From UBA7359 sp963976795 (GTDB taxonomy: Bacteria; Pseudomonadota; Gammaproteobacteria; Eutrophobiales; Eutrophobiaceae), in assembly GCA_963976795.1 (NCBI GenBank), contig CAXBLT010000009.1, positions 45,744-109,743 of the forward strand: a stretch of 64,000 bases of DNA, given 5' to 3'. The position numbers and the translations under genes were made by a program. How positions within the stretch are numbered: the stretch's first letter is position 1; every line of letters starts with the position of its first letter. Below, piece after piece: positions 8,556 through 16,284 of this stretch. Below the pieces are notes generated by a model. That model did no database searches. It was not told the origin of the DNA and saw only the letters and a list, made by a program, of their open reading frames with translations.

Positions 8556-11500
8556 TCCCGTTGTTGATCAAGCCGCCAGAAGCAAGGCGTTGGCACCGGA
8601 TCAATCTTTTATTATCCAGGCCCCGGCCGGTTCCGGTAAAACCGGGTTGTTGATTCAACGTTATTTAAGATTATTGTCCTTAGTCGATGCACCGGAAGAG
8701 ATCATAGCGATTACCTTTACCCGCAAGGCGGCCGCCGAGATGCAGGGGCGAATACTTGATGCCCTGAATATGGCAGCGAATATGGATTCAAGCGGTGACG
8801 AGCCAGAATCCGATCATGATAAAACAACATTCGTTTTAGCGCGGGCAGCATTGCAGCGTGACCAGGAGCAAGGCTGGCAGATCATTGAAAACCCCAGTCG
8901 TTTACGCCTGCAAACGATAGATTCATTCTGCGCCTATCTCACGAGACAGATGCCGCTGTTGGCAAGACTTGGTACGCAACCGGAAACGCTGGATGATGCC
9001 GAGCATCTATATCAACAAGCGGCGATCAATACGCTGGCAGAATTGGAAAGCGGCGCAGGCTGGTCAGAGGCGATAGCCAATCTGGTATTTCATCTGGATA
9101 ACGACTTGCCGCGCATTAAAAACTTGATCGTCGATATGTTAAGAAAACGCGATCAATGGTTAAGTTATGTCGTACAGGAACATGATCGCAATGACATGGA
9201 ACAGGCATTGGTCAGATTGATCGAAGATCAATTGAGCATCACTGCCGCGTTGTTTCCCAATGAACATAAGAGCGAATTGCTGGCGTTAATCGATTTTGCG
9301 GCAAAACATTTAAGCGAGTCTGACCCAGATAACCCGATCACAGCGTGTTTGTCGATCACCAGCATGCCGGATAGCAGGGCGACTAGTCTTAACTATTGGC
9401 GCGCTATTAATGAATTGTTATTAACCAAGGCCGGGACATGGCGCAAACAACTTACCGTCAAGAATGGTTTTCCGCCGGCAAGCGGTAACAAGCTGGAAGC
9501 GGATGAACGTACCAGCAAGAAAAAACAAATACAGGCCTTGATCACGGAGTTGCAAAAGGTCGATGGTTTACAACAGTCGCTGGCTACGATCAGTACCTTA
9601 CCACCTGCACATTATACCGATGCAGAATGGTTGATCGTGAATGCCTTATGCGAGTTGCTCAAACTTGCCGCGGTACAACTACGTTTGATCTTTGCTGAAC
9701 GTAATCAAATGGATTTTATTGGTATTGCCGAGTCCGCTGTGAATGCGCTGGGTACAGATGAGTTGCCAACAGAGCTTGCCTTACAACTGGATTATCACAT
9801 CAAACATTTATTGGTGGATGAATATCAGGATATCTCGGTCAATCAATATCGATTGTTACAACGCTTAACACGAGAATGGTCAATGGATGATGGACGTAGC
9901 CTGTTTCTGGTAGGCGACCCGATGCAATCAATCTATCGTTTTCGTGAGGCCGAAGTTGGTTTGTTTATTAAAACATTTCATGATCAATCGCTAGGCAATG
10001 TCCCGCTAAATGCATTACGCCTCAGCGTGAACTTCAGATCACAACAAGGTCTGGTTGATTGGGTAAACGAGAGTTTTAATAACATCTTTCCCGCACAAGA
10101 TGATTTGATTACCGGTGCCGTGTCCTACAGTAGGGCAGATGCCTTTGATAAAAGCGCATCAAGTAATAATGTTCGAATCTATCCCCTGTATGGCAAGGCC
10201 TATCAAAAAGAGTCACAGCATGCGGTCGAGATCATTCAGGAAATCAAACGACAAGACTCGCAAGACAATATTGCTATCCTGGTTCGCAGTCGATCACACC
10301 TGGCCGAGATAGTACCAGCCTTAAGGAATGCAAACATTGGTTTCAAGGCAATCGATATCGAAGGTCTGGGTAGCCAGGCCGCAATACAAGATCTACTCGC
10401 ATTAACTCGTGCTTTTTTGTTCCAAGCCGACCGAGTTGCCTGGTTGGCCTGCTTGCGTGCGCCGTGGTGCGGTCTAAGTCTCGAATCCTTATACGCGCTT
10501 TGTGACCAGCATCGGGATAAGACAATTTGGGAATGTGTTTGCGATGAAGAACTGGTCAATAAGTTGGCGCAAGAACAACAAATACGACTGCAAAACTTCA
10601 AAGCAATCTATGAAACCGTACTGTTACAAAAACAACGCCTGTCGATTCGCGATGCCGTAGAAGCTTTCTGGATTCAACTCGGTGGCCCGGCCACCTTATC
10701 GGGAAAAACCGATCTGGAAAATTGTTTAAGCTATTTATCGCTACTCGAAACATTGGATCAGGGTGGTTCGATAGAAGACCTACAAGAGCTTATCGATGAT
10801 GTCAGTCAACTCTATGCCGCGCCTGATCTGAAAGCCGATAATCAAATACAGATCATGACCATACACAAGGCCAAAGGACTGGAGTTTGATCATGTCATCC
10901 TGCCAGGACTTGGCCGTTCACCGCGTTTCAATCAAGGGGATCTATTGGTCTGGTTATTACGCCAACGCGATAACGAACAGGAGGATCTGGTGTTGGCTCC
11001 CATACGCGAGGCAGGAAACTTTCAAGCCCCGATCTATGATTACATCAATAACACCGATAAGGCTAAACAACGTTACGAAGACGCGCGCTTGCTTTATGTC
11101 GCTACCACGCGGACCCGAAAAACATTACACCTCATCGGTAATGCGAGCCTGAAAGAAAGCAAAGACGAAGTAAGTTGTGATGCGCAAAGCCGTTCGCTAC
11201 TAGGACACCTTTGGTCTACAGTGCAAGCTGTCTATGAGCGGCATATGCCCGGCACAATAGAGCAAGGTGAAACAGCACCGACGCTGGTGATTAATCAGGA
11301 AACGAAACGTTTAACTAAAGACTGGCAGCATCCCGAACTACCCGCAAGTATCACATGGCAACATGCAACTGAAGACGAAGCTGAACCGGTCTTGATCGAA
11401 TTCGAATGGGCAGGGGAAACGATTAAGCATATCGGTTCCGTAGTACATAAGGCCATTCAATGTATCGCAGAAGAAGGCACCGACCAGTGGACACAGCAAC

Positions 11501-11943
11501 GTATCGAAGCCGAACAACAGGGTTTTGATAATGCCTTGCGACAACTGGGTGTGCCGCAAAGTGAAAGATCGAACGCCGTAAAGCGCGTGATCAATGCCTT
11601 AAGTAATATGATCAATGATGAACGCGGGCAATGGATCCTCTCAAAAGAGCATAAACAACGACAAAATGAATACCCAATAAGCGGTATAGTTAATGAAAAA
11701 TTAACCAATGCGATATTGGATAGAACCTTTGTCGATGAAAAAGGGACTCGTTGGATTATTGATTACAAGACCAGTCGCCACGAAGGCGCTAATCTCGATA
11801 CGTTTCTGAATCACGAACAGGAACGCTATCAGGAACAACTGGAGAAATACGGCACACTGATGAAGCAACTCGGCGAAGAGAATATAAAACTGGGTTTGTA
11901 CTTTCCGTTGTTGCAAGGTTGGCGGGAGTGGGAGCATCTTTAA
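8548..11943 (+). CDS. AddA-like UvrD/Rep helicase-nuclease
   Basis: A superfamily 1A DNA helicase fused to a RecB-type nuclease, the partner of the upstream AddB-like protein. Helicase motifs are complete: Walker A APAGSGKTG, TFTRKAAAEM, LLVDEYQDIS, GDPMQSIYRFREAE, LSVNFRS, MTIHKAKGLEFDHV and LLYVATTRTRK. The C-terminal nuclease motif is WIIDYKTSRH. The frame is open from 8518, but the ATG at 8548 is preceded by AGGAGGGTGAGG and begins with the conserved pattern leading to the Walker A motif, so it is the start (1131 residues). The stop lies 17 bases from the remnant integron integrase. Confidence 0.9.
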   Translation: MSNPVVDQAARSKALAPDQSFIIQAPAGSGKTGLLIQRYLRLLSLVDAPEEIIAITFTRKAAAEMQGRILDALNMAANMDSSGDEPESDHDKTTFVLARAALQRDQEQGWQIIENPSRLRLQTIDSFCAYLTRQMPLLARLGTQPETLDDAEHLYQQAAINTLAELESGAGWSEAIANLVFHLDNDLPRIKNLIVDMLRKRDQWLSYVVQEHDRNDMEQALVRLIEDQLSITAALFPNEHKSELLALIDFAAKHLSESDPDNPITACLSITSMPDSRATSLNYWRAINELLLTKAGTWRKQLTVKNGFPPASGNKLEADERTSKKKQIQALITELQKVDGLQQSLATISTLPPAHYTDAEWLIVNALCELLKLAAVQLRLIFAERNQMDFIGIAESAVNALGTDELPTELALQLDYHIKHLLVDEYQDISVNQYRLLQRLTREWSMDDGRSLFLVGDPMQSIYRFREAEVGLFIKTFHDQSLGNVPLNALRLSVNFRSQQGLVDWVNESFNNIFPAQDDLITGAVSYSRADAFDKSASSNNVRIYPLYGKAYQKESQHAVEIIQEIKRQDSQDNIAILVRSRSHLAEIVPALRNANIGFKAIDIEGLGSQAAIQDLLALTRAFLFQADRVAWLACLRAPWCGLSLESLYALCDQHRDKTIWECVCDEELVNKLAQEQQIRLQNFKAIYETVLLQKQRLSIRDAVEAFWIQLGGPATLSGKTDLENCLSYLSLLETLDQGGSIEDLQELIDDVSQLYAAPDLKADNQIQIMTIHKAKGLEFDHVILPGLGRSPRFNQGDLLVWLLRQRDNEQEDLVLAPIREAGNFQAPIYDYINNTDKAKQRYEDARLLYVATTRTRKTLHLIGNASLKESKDEVSCDAQSRSLLGHLWSTVQAVYERHMPGTIEQGETAPTLVINQETKRLTKDWQHPELPASITWQHATEDEAEPVLIEFEWAGETIKHIGSVVHKAIQCIAEEGTDQWTQQRIEAEQQGFDNALRQLGVPQSERSNAVKRVINALSNMINDERGQWILSKEHKQRQNEYPISGIVNEKLTNAILDRTFVDEKGTRWIIDYKTSRHEGANLDTFLNHEQERYQEQLEKYGTLMKQLGEENIKLGLYFPLLQGWREWEHL

Positions 11944-11960
11944 TATGAAATTATTTGATT

Positions 11961-12350
11961 TCAGCGTAAATCGTCAATAGGACTTTTAACACCCCGCCCC
12001 CTTTTTTTGACAACAGGGATTCTTCTTGATGGACGAGCATAATTAAATTTCAAATCATCCAATGTGATATTCAGAAACTTCTTATAAAGAAATACCAGCG
12101 CATTCAATGCCGTTTTTTGTGTGCTCGGTGAGACACTACGTTCGATGGCTAAAAAGGAAAGAAAAGCATCTATCTCAGTTGCGCTCATATCTTGAGGGTG
12201 TCGCATTTTGTTAAATCGAATATAATAAATAATCCAATGTAGATAGGTCTTTTCAGTACTATCAGCGAGGCCTTTTTTGCGTATAAAGGAACGAAGTTGT
12301 GGAATAAATCGGTTAGACTTCGGATCAATGGGAACAGGGATATCATCCAT
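11961..12350 (-). pseudogene. Integron integrase (IntI-type) with internal deletion of the catalytic domain
   Basis: The start is ATG at 12350 behind AAGGAG. Residues 1 to about 115 are the N-terminal core-binding domain of an integron integrase: FIPQLRSFIRKKGLADSTEKTY, then IDAFLSFLAIERSVSPSTQKTALNALVFLYK, and ARPSRRIPVV. In intact enzymes this point is followed by roughly 190 residues carrying the catalytic Arg, His, Arg and Tyr. Here RRIPVV is followed directly by KKRGRGVKSPIDDLR and a stop. That tail matches the extreme C-terminus of integron integrases (G-x-GVRSPLD pattern). The gene therefore looks like an in-frame internal deletion, not a simple truncation. The 130-residue product cannot recombine DNA, although it might still fold or bind DNA. 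Confidence 0.82.
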
Positions 12351-12425
12351 GAGAAAACTCCTTAAATTAATAGCAGTTCTTGCTGATTTATTATCATGCA
12401 ATCTATTTCGTAAAAAACAACTGAC

Positions 12426-12540
12426 AGTGCCGTTGTTTTTTATCAGAACCGAAATAAAAATAAGGCATATAAATTAATCATATATAAATAAACTCAATAG
12501 CCTGGTTAGAAAAAAAACAATCGCAGAAAACAACGGCACT
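12426..12540. repeat. 14-bp inverted repeat in the intI-attI intergenic region
   Basis: AGTGCCGTTGTTTT at 12426-12439 is repeated exactly in inverse orientation as AAAACAACGGCACT at 12527-12540, with 87 bases between the arms. A third, imperfect copy of the right arm (GAAAACTACGGCGTGCGCC) occurs at 12643-12661, just before the attI core. The function is unknown. Candidate roles are integrase-binding direct repeats of attI, a regulator site for the divergent intI and cassette promoters, or a folded single-strand structure. The spacer is AT-rich and holds no gene. Confidence 0.6.
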
Positions 12541-12618
12541 CGCGGCTTATTTTTTAACTAAATTGAGCTAGTATTGTAAGAGTTTGATTTGAAATGAATA
12601 ACAAGGAGTATTAGCGCG

Positions 12619-12678
12619 ATGGAATTAAAGAAAACAAAAGCCGAAAACTACGGCGTGCGCCATAAAACAAACTGTTAG
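12619..12678 (+). CDS. 19-codon leader ORF across the attI site
   Basis: The ORF has ATG at 12619 with AAGGAG ten bases upstream, and encodes MELKKTKAENYGVRHKTNC. Its TAG stop (12676-12678) falls inside the attI core GTTAGCT. The first cassette ORF starts 18 bases after this stop and has no Shine-Dalgarno of its own. Class 1 integrons contain a comparable small ORF (ORF-11) in attI1 that raises translation of cassettes lacking a ribosome binding site. By analogy this ORF may deliver ribosomes to the first cassette. It is too short to be certain that the peptide itself matters. Confidence 0.5.
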   Translation: MELKKTKAENYGVRHKTNC

Positions 12679-12680
12679 CT
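12674..12680 (+). other. attI core recombination site (insertion point of cassette 1)
   Basis: The core G^TTAGCT marks the junction between the fixed integron platform and the cassette array. The assignment comes from cassette 1 carrying the exact reverse complement AGCTAAC at 13934-13940. The base after the third R position departs slightly from the GTTRRRY consensus (C in place of a purine), but the pairing with the attC box is perfect. Confidence 0.75.
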
Positions 12681-12696
12681 ACTTAAACAAACACCT

Positions 12697-13935
12697 ATGG
12701 ACGATATATGTAAAACAGTCGTTGGCTACTATCTAGAGTCGGATCGTTTCAACGGGTCTCCGGTCAACGATTCATGGGAGCGATCTGTGATTCAGGCGCA
12801 CATCGAAGCTGGGGGGATTGAAGTCATCGGTCCGGGGATTTTCCCCAATCCTCACATCAAGCCATTTTCAGGAATTCCAATCGAGCGGCAGTTAGAAGAA
12901 TTCGCCTCAAATCCAGATGATTGTTGCCTGTACCCAGGCAGGCCACTTTTAGAAAAGGTTGTAAAAGATAGCGATTATGAGGGGCGGCCTTACACCAAGC
13001 GTGTTGCTTTAGGTGGTGGGCAGTTAGATGGTGTGTATTTTGATATTTCGATCTTGGAGCAATACCGAAACGATCCGAGATATTACTATTGGGCCAATGA
13101 TATCAATGGACAGATTTGCATACAGGATGAACATTATGAATCAAACACAGTAGATGAGAGAGACAAGGTCTTACTCGAAACTTTTGGATTCGGTTTCAAT
13201 GATTCTTATGAACGATGTGTCGTATCGTTGCTGTGGTATATCTCTACCCTAAGCAAGGAGCATCAACAAATCTGGGCGGCGAAAGAACTACTGAGCAGTG
13301 ATTTTAAAATGCACCCTGATTATTACAAAAACAACATCGTTGGTGATTGGGGTGAGCGCCTGCCACTTTGTGAAGCATTTGTCATGGAATTATCGGTCAT
13401 CAATCAAATGGCCAACATGATTAATTCTGAAAATCTGTTCAGAAAAGATTATTCCGAAGCAAGGCCGAAAGAGTTTGCCTTTCTTATTCGCCCAACCCTT
13501 TCCGCGTTCAACTCGTTCGTTCTTCTTCTAGACCAGATGATGTCGGACAATATAAACAAGAAATTCTTCGCGGGTGAAATTTCGGACGAATACGATCATG
13601 AGAGAGATGACGGAAGGGTTGAGGTGAGAAAAAAAGGGACGATAGCAATTCTTGAAGAATGGATTGATCGGTACTTTCGACCACAAGATGATGGGCCGAT
13701 TAAAGAAATGAAAGCTGCCTTTCGAAAAGTGAGAAAGTTGCGACAGAAGCCTGCCCATAGTGTCCAAGAAGATGCTTTTGATCAAAAGTACATCAAAGAT
13801 CAGCGAAAACTTATTCTGGATGCGTACGGAGCGGTTCGCACTTTAAGGCAAATATTGGCCAACCACCCAAGAGTTAAGGCCAACCCACCTGATATCAACG
13901 AACAACTTTGGAAGGGCGAAATATGGCCTATGTAG
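12697..13935 (+). CDS. Integron cassette 1: protein of unknown function with a HEPN-like C-terminal motif
   Basis: A 412-residue soluble protein with no signal peptide, not recognised as a named family. The N-terminal half is globular with many aromatic residues (YYLESDRFNGSPVNDSW, RYYYWANDINGQICIQDEHY). The C-terminal third is helical and contains KLRQKPAH (Arg349 to His354). This fits the R-x4-6-H signature of HEPN ribonuclease or nucleotide-binding domains, and the surrounding helices (RKLILDAYGAVRTLRQIL) would suit that fold. HEPN proteins are common in phage defence and toxin systems, so such a role is possible but not shown. There is no Shine-Dalgarno before ATG 12697. The TAG stop overlaps the attC box, confirming cassette architecture. 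Confidence 0.8.
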   Translation: MDDICKTVVGYYLESDRFNGSPVNDSWERSVIQAHIEAGGIEVIGPGIFPNPHIKPFSGIPIERQLEEFASNPDDCCLYPGRPLLEKVVKDSDYEGRPYTKRVALGGGQLDGVYFDISILEQYRNDPRYYYWANDINGQICIQDEHYESNTVDERDKVLLETFGFGFNDSYERCVVSLLWYISTLSKEHQQIWAAKELLSSDFKMHPDYYKNNIVGDWGERLPLCEAFVMELSVINQMANMINSENLFRKDYSEARPKEFAFLIRPTLSAFNSFVLLLDQMMSDNINKKFFAGEISDEYDHERDDGRVEVRKKGTIAILEEWIDRYFRPQDDGPIKEMKAAFRKVRKLRQKPAHSVQEDAFDQKYIKDQRKLILDAYGAVRTLRQILANHPRVKANPPDINEQLWKGEIWPM

Positions 13936-14014
13936 CTAACAAGGCTGTCAACGCGGACGCGTTTTTCGTTCGCTGCGCTCACTACAAATGCGCCGGTTAC
14001 GGCTGGCGTTATGT
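13934..14014 (+). repeat. attC site of cassette 1
   Basis: An 81-base imperfect palindrome with left box AGCTAAC (13934-13940) and right box GTTATGT (14008-14014). The interior has the usual attC look (CAACGCGGACGCG ... GCGCCGGTTACGGCTGGC), able to fold into the single-strand hairpin bound by integron integrases. The left box matches the first bases of cassette 1; the right box opens cassette 2. Confidence 0.88.
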
Positions 14015-14033
14015 GTAAATAGAGTATCGAGAT

Positions 14034-14405
14034 ATGGAATTTCAAACGATCCCAATTTTACGAATATTTGATGAAGAGAAGGCCAAAGAATTCTATTTGG
14101 ACTTCCTCGGAATGAACCTTGACTGGGAACATCGATTTGAAGCCGAGGCACCTATTTATATGCAGGTATCCCGAGATAATTTGGTATTTCACCTTAGTGA
14201 ACATTCCGGTGATTGCACTCCGGGATCAAAAGTATTCGTTAATATCAGTGAACTCGATAAATTTCACGAAGAGATCACATCAAAAGGTTACAAATACAAT
14301 CATCCTGAAATAACCGTTGCACCCTGGGGAGATAGAGTTCTAGAAGTGGTAGACCCATTCTCTAATAAGGTATTGTTCAATGATGAAAAAACACATAACA
14401 AATAG
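14034..14405 (+). CDS. Integron cassette 2: glyoxalase/bleomycin-resistance (VOC) family protein
   Basis: A 123-residue vicinal-oxygen-chelate fold protein. It opens with IPILRIFDEEKAKEFYLDFLGMNLDWEHRF, characteristic of the bleomycin resistance branch of the glyoxalase superfamily. It continues with PIYMQVSRDNLVFHLSEHSGD and ends with DRVLEVVDPFSNKVLFNDE, carrying the acidic residue usual at the end of the second beta-alpha-beta repeat. Such proteins either sequester bleomycin-type drugs as dimers or act as metal enzymes on small electrophiles. VOC proteins are frequent integron cassettes. The actual ligand cannot be predicted. The stop overlaps the beginning of attC2. Confidence 0.85.
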   Translation: MEFQTIPILRIFDEEKAKEFYLDFLGMNLDWEHRFEAEAPIYMQVSRDNLVFHLSEHSGDCTPGSKVFVNISELDKFHEEITSKGYKYNHPEITVAPWGDRVLEVVDPFSNKVLFNDEKTHNK

Positions 14406-14462
14406 ATCAAGCGGACGCGATAAGTCGCGCGTGATCTAGCACCACTTATTAGGTCGTTAGAT
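14393..14462 (+). repeat. attC site of cassette 2
   Basis: A 70-base site with left box ACATAAC (14393-14399), complementary to the cassette-2 opening GTTATGT, and right box GTTAGAT (14456-14462). The interior contains AGATCA...TGATCT arms around GCGGACGCGATAAGTCGCGC. The left box lies inside the last codons of the VOC gene. Confidence 0.85.
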
Positions 14463-14477
14463 GGGTAGGAGGTAAGC

Positions 14478-14888
14478 GTGACTGAGAACAAAACCAAGCC
14501 AACTTCAGCGTCCGTAGATAGCTTCATTGCAGGTATTGAGAATCCCCGTCGTCGAGCTGATGCGCTGACCGCTCTCAAAATATACAAGGAAGTGACCGGT
14601 CTTCCGCCAGTTATGTGGGGCCCGTCAATCGTTGGCTTTGGGATATACCATTACGTGTACGATAGTGGGCGCGAGGGGGTTTTGCCGGCGGCCGGCTATT
14701 CGCCCCGAAAGGCAAATATGACTTTCTATGTTGGCGGTAAAACCGAAGGCGTAGAAGCGCTTTACGCTAGATTGGGTAAGCACAAGAAATCGGTCGCGTG
14801 TCTTTACATCAATAAGCTTGATGACGTTAACCTTGAGGTGCTGCGCGAAATTATAGCACGCGAGTATGCTCAAACAATTCAGGTGTGA
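14478..14888 (+). CDS. Integron cassette 3: DUF1801 family protein
   Basis: A 136-residue protein of the DUF1801 (YdhG-like) fold. It shows ENPRRRADALTALKIYKEVTG, then MWGPSIVGFGIYHYVYDSGREG, GYSPRKANMTFYV and LGKHKKSVACLYINKLDDVNLEVLREII, all typical of the family. The biochemical role of the family is not established. The start is GTG at 14478 behind a perfect AGGAGGT. Unlike cassette 1, this gene brings its own ribosome binding site. It is bounded by attC2 and attC3. Confidence 0.88.
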   Translation: MTENKTKPTSASVDSFIAGIENPRRRADALTALKIYKEVTGLPPVMWGPSIVGFGIYHYVYDSGREGVLPAAGYSPRKANMTFYVGGKTEGVEALYARLGKHKKSVACLYINKLDDVNLEVLREIIAREYAQTIQV

Positions 14889-14919
14889 CTTGGATGATAA
14901 TGAAAACCTTGGTTATGCC

Positions 14920-14997
14920 ATCTAACAAGAAAATCAAGTCGTTCGCTACCGCTTACTGGCGCGCGCAAAAAGCTGCGCCCCCCAGTAAGCGTTAGAA
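14920..14997 (+). repeat. attC site of cassette 3
   Basis: A 78-base site with left box ATCTAAC (14920-14926), complementary to GTTAGAT that opens cassette 3, and right box GTTAGAA (14991-14997). It has the strongest internal palindrome of the array: CGCTTACTGG against CCAGTAAGCG around a GC-rich loop. Confidence 0.9.
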
Positions 14998-15010
14998 GCC
15001 AAAGTAAGTT

Positions 15011-15514
15011 ATGGGCATCGAGCAAGAAATAGAAAATTGGGATGGAAAATCATCGAGCGACATCAGCGCTATTTACAGTCGTTATGGCAAAAAAGCGTCT
15101 TTTGTACCAAAGCTCATTGAGCTTTCTCGTCAAGAAGGTCTTCAAAAAGGGGCTACATGGCTTCTAAAGCACCATCTTGAAAACAAGCATAGATTAAACG
15201 CTAATGATGTAGCGACTATCTATAAACTTACCCCGAAATTTAAAAACTGGGAGGCAAAACTCCATATCCTGCAAAGCATCCCTTATATGCCAGTTGGTGA
15301 GGCAGAAAAGAAAGGCGTTGAATTGTTTTTGCGAAACTCTCTCACAGATACAAACAAATTTGTAAGGGCATGGGCATATAATGGGTTTTACGAAATTTCT
15401 CTTCAGTACCATGAATACAAAGAAGAAACCAAGCAGTTCTTTGAAATGGCAATGAGAGACGAAGCACCATCAGTAAAAGCAAGAATCAGAAGTATCATGA
15501 AAAATGACTTCTAA
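15011..15514 (+). CDS. Integron cassette 4: helical protein of unknown function, possibly HEAT-like
   Basis: A 167-residue soluble protein. I do not recognise a named family. The sequence is all-helical in character with repeated helix pairs, for example FVPKLIELSRQEGLQKGATWLLKHH, then WEAKLHILQSIPYM, then VRAWAYNGFYEISLQ and APSVKARIRSIM. The last segments have the spacing of HEAT or armadillo repeats, where Asn, Lys, Arg and Ala positions recur about every 35-40 residues. Such folds usually mediate binding, not catalysis. The start is ATG at 15011 with only a weak AAGTAAG upstream. The TAA stop lies inside the attC left box. Confidence 0.75.
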   Translation: MGIEQEIENWDGKSSSDISAIYSRYGKKASFVPKLIELSRQEGLQKGATWLLKHHLENKHRLNANDVATIYKLTPKFKNWEAKLHILQSIPYMPVGEAEKKGVELFLRNSLTDTNKFVRAWAYNGFYEISLQYHEYKEETKQFFEMAMRDEAPSVKARIRSIMKNDF

Positions 15515-15584
15515 CAAATCATTGCGATGGACATTTGACTCACTGTGTTTTTTTGCTGTCGAAAAAAATGCTCACGCGTTAAAT
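15509..15584 (+). repeat. attC site of cassette 4
   Basis: A 76-base site with left box TTCTAAC (15509-15515), complementary to GTTAGAA that opens cassette 4, and right box GTTAAAT (15578-15584). Its internal symmetry is weaker than that of attC3, and its centre contains a T7 and an A7 run. It may therefore be partly eroded. Confidence 0.7.
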
Positions 15585-15627
15585 GCCACTGAATTCAGGC
15601 GTTGCAAGTCATCAGAGAGTTAACAGC

Positions 15628-15937
15628 ATGAAGCTAGGGAAACTAAACGCTATCTCTGTTTTCATTGCATGAGTTGCAATGGCTGGTCTTCTTTTCTTCG
15701 GCTTATTAAGTTATTTATATTATCTTCTTTAATATATTTATAGGTTTAGCATTACTACATATAGTTCTAATATTTTTTGTTCGCTGTTTTTACGGCAATA
15801 AATATATTACAACGCAAGGTTTCAAATCGCCTCACCCTGACTCTGATGGTAACTGGGAAAATACTATAGCAAAATGGTTTTCTGACTCTGTAGTATGTAT
15901 ACATTGTGGGCAGCAGATAAATACAAATGACTTATAA
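15628..15937 (+). pseudogene. Broken cassette 5: small membrane protein remnant
   Basis: ATG at 15628 opens MKLGKLNAISVFIA followed by an in-frame TGA (15670-15672). The same frame continues VAMAGLLFFGLLSYLYYLL to a TAA at 15730. One frame over, the reading continues FNIFIGLALLHIVLIFFVRC, then KWFSDSVVCIHCGQQ, to the TAA at 15935. Together these read as a two-transmembrane-segment protein with a C-terminal CIHC half of a zinc-ribbon-like motif. It is interrupted by one stop and one frameshift. The final TAA lies in TTATAAC, a box of attC type, though this box is not the exact complement of the cassette opening GTTAAAT. Confidence 0.6.
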
Positions 15938-16284
15938 CAAGCCAAAGTAATAGGACGCAGACAAGCACGCTATCGTTCACTGGAACAATAAATAGTGCCG
16001 AAGTAATTTAATTTTACCAAGGTGAAAATCAGGCTGAAACAATGTTGCTACTTCGGGATGTAATCAAACCGTACGACGAACGTTACAGAGCTATTGCTGC
16101 TGAGGCCTCGTTGAGTTTCAAGCTATAGCTCAACCTATGGTCGTACATGAGCAGTCACTTTACGAGTTTACGGAGCTAGGATTATCAGGAAAAAAGTTGA
16201 CTCACTAACGGGAATAATTGATCAGCTTGAGCATAAACCGTCAGCAATATAGTATTTTAATATTTATTGTTTGGTAATCAAGAT
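15938..16284. other. Non-coding stretch, probable decayed cassette DNA
   Basis: No convincing gene. It begins like an attC (TTATAACAAGCC) but never reaches a right box. A short open stretch at 16040-16127 (MLLLRDVIKPYDERY, 28 codons) ends in TAG and looks like a gene fragment; I cannot identify it. GTTGAG and CTCAAC around AGCTATAGCT could form a hairpin near 16112-16133. The region is best read as degraded array. Confidence 0.4.

Larger units (their letters stand above)
11961..15938. mobile_element. Inactivated chromosomal integron with four recognisable cassettes and a decayed fifth
   Basis: The element shows a crippled tyrosine-recombinase gene of the integron type on the minus strand, an attI-like junction, then plus-strand cassettes each closed by an attC site. 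The pairing is precise. The six or seven bases that open each cassette (GTTAGCT, GTTATGT, GTTAGAT, GTTAGAA) have their reverse complement (AGCTAAC, ACATAAC, ATCTAAC, TTCTAAC) at the left end of that same cassette's attC. Stop codons of the cassette ORFs lie inside or next to these boxes, as usual for integrons. The fifth cassette is broken and its closing box fits poorly. Because the integrase lacks its catalytic part, the array should be frozen unless another integrase acts in trans. Confidence 0.9.

Noticed and set aside
8162..8658. Minus-strand frames across the AddB/AddA junction
   Set aside because: They are antisense shadows of strongly conserved coding sequence.
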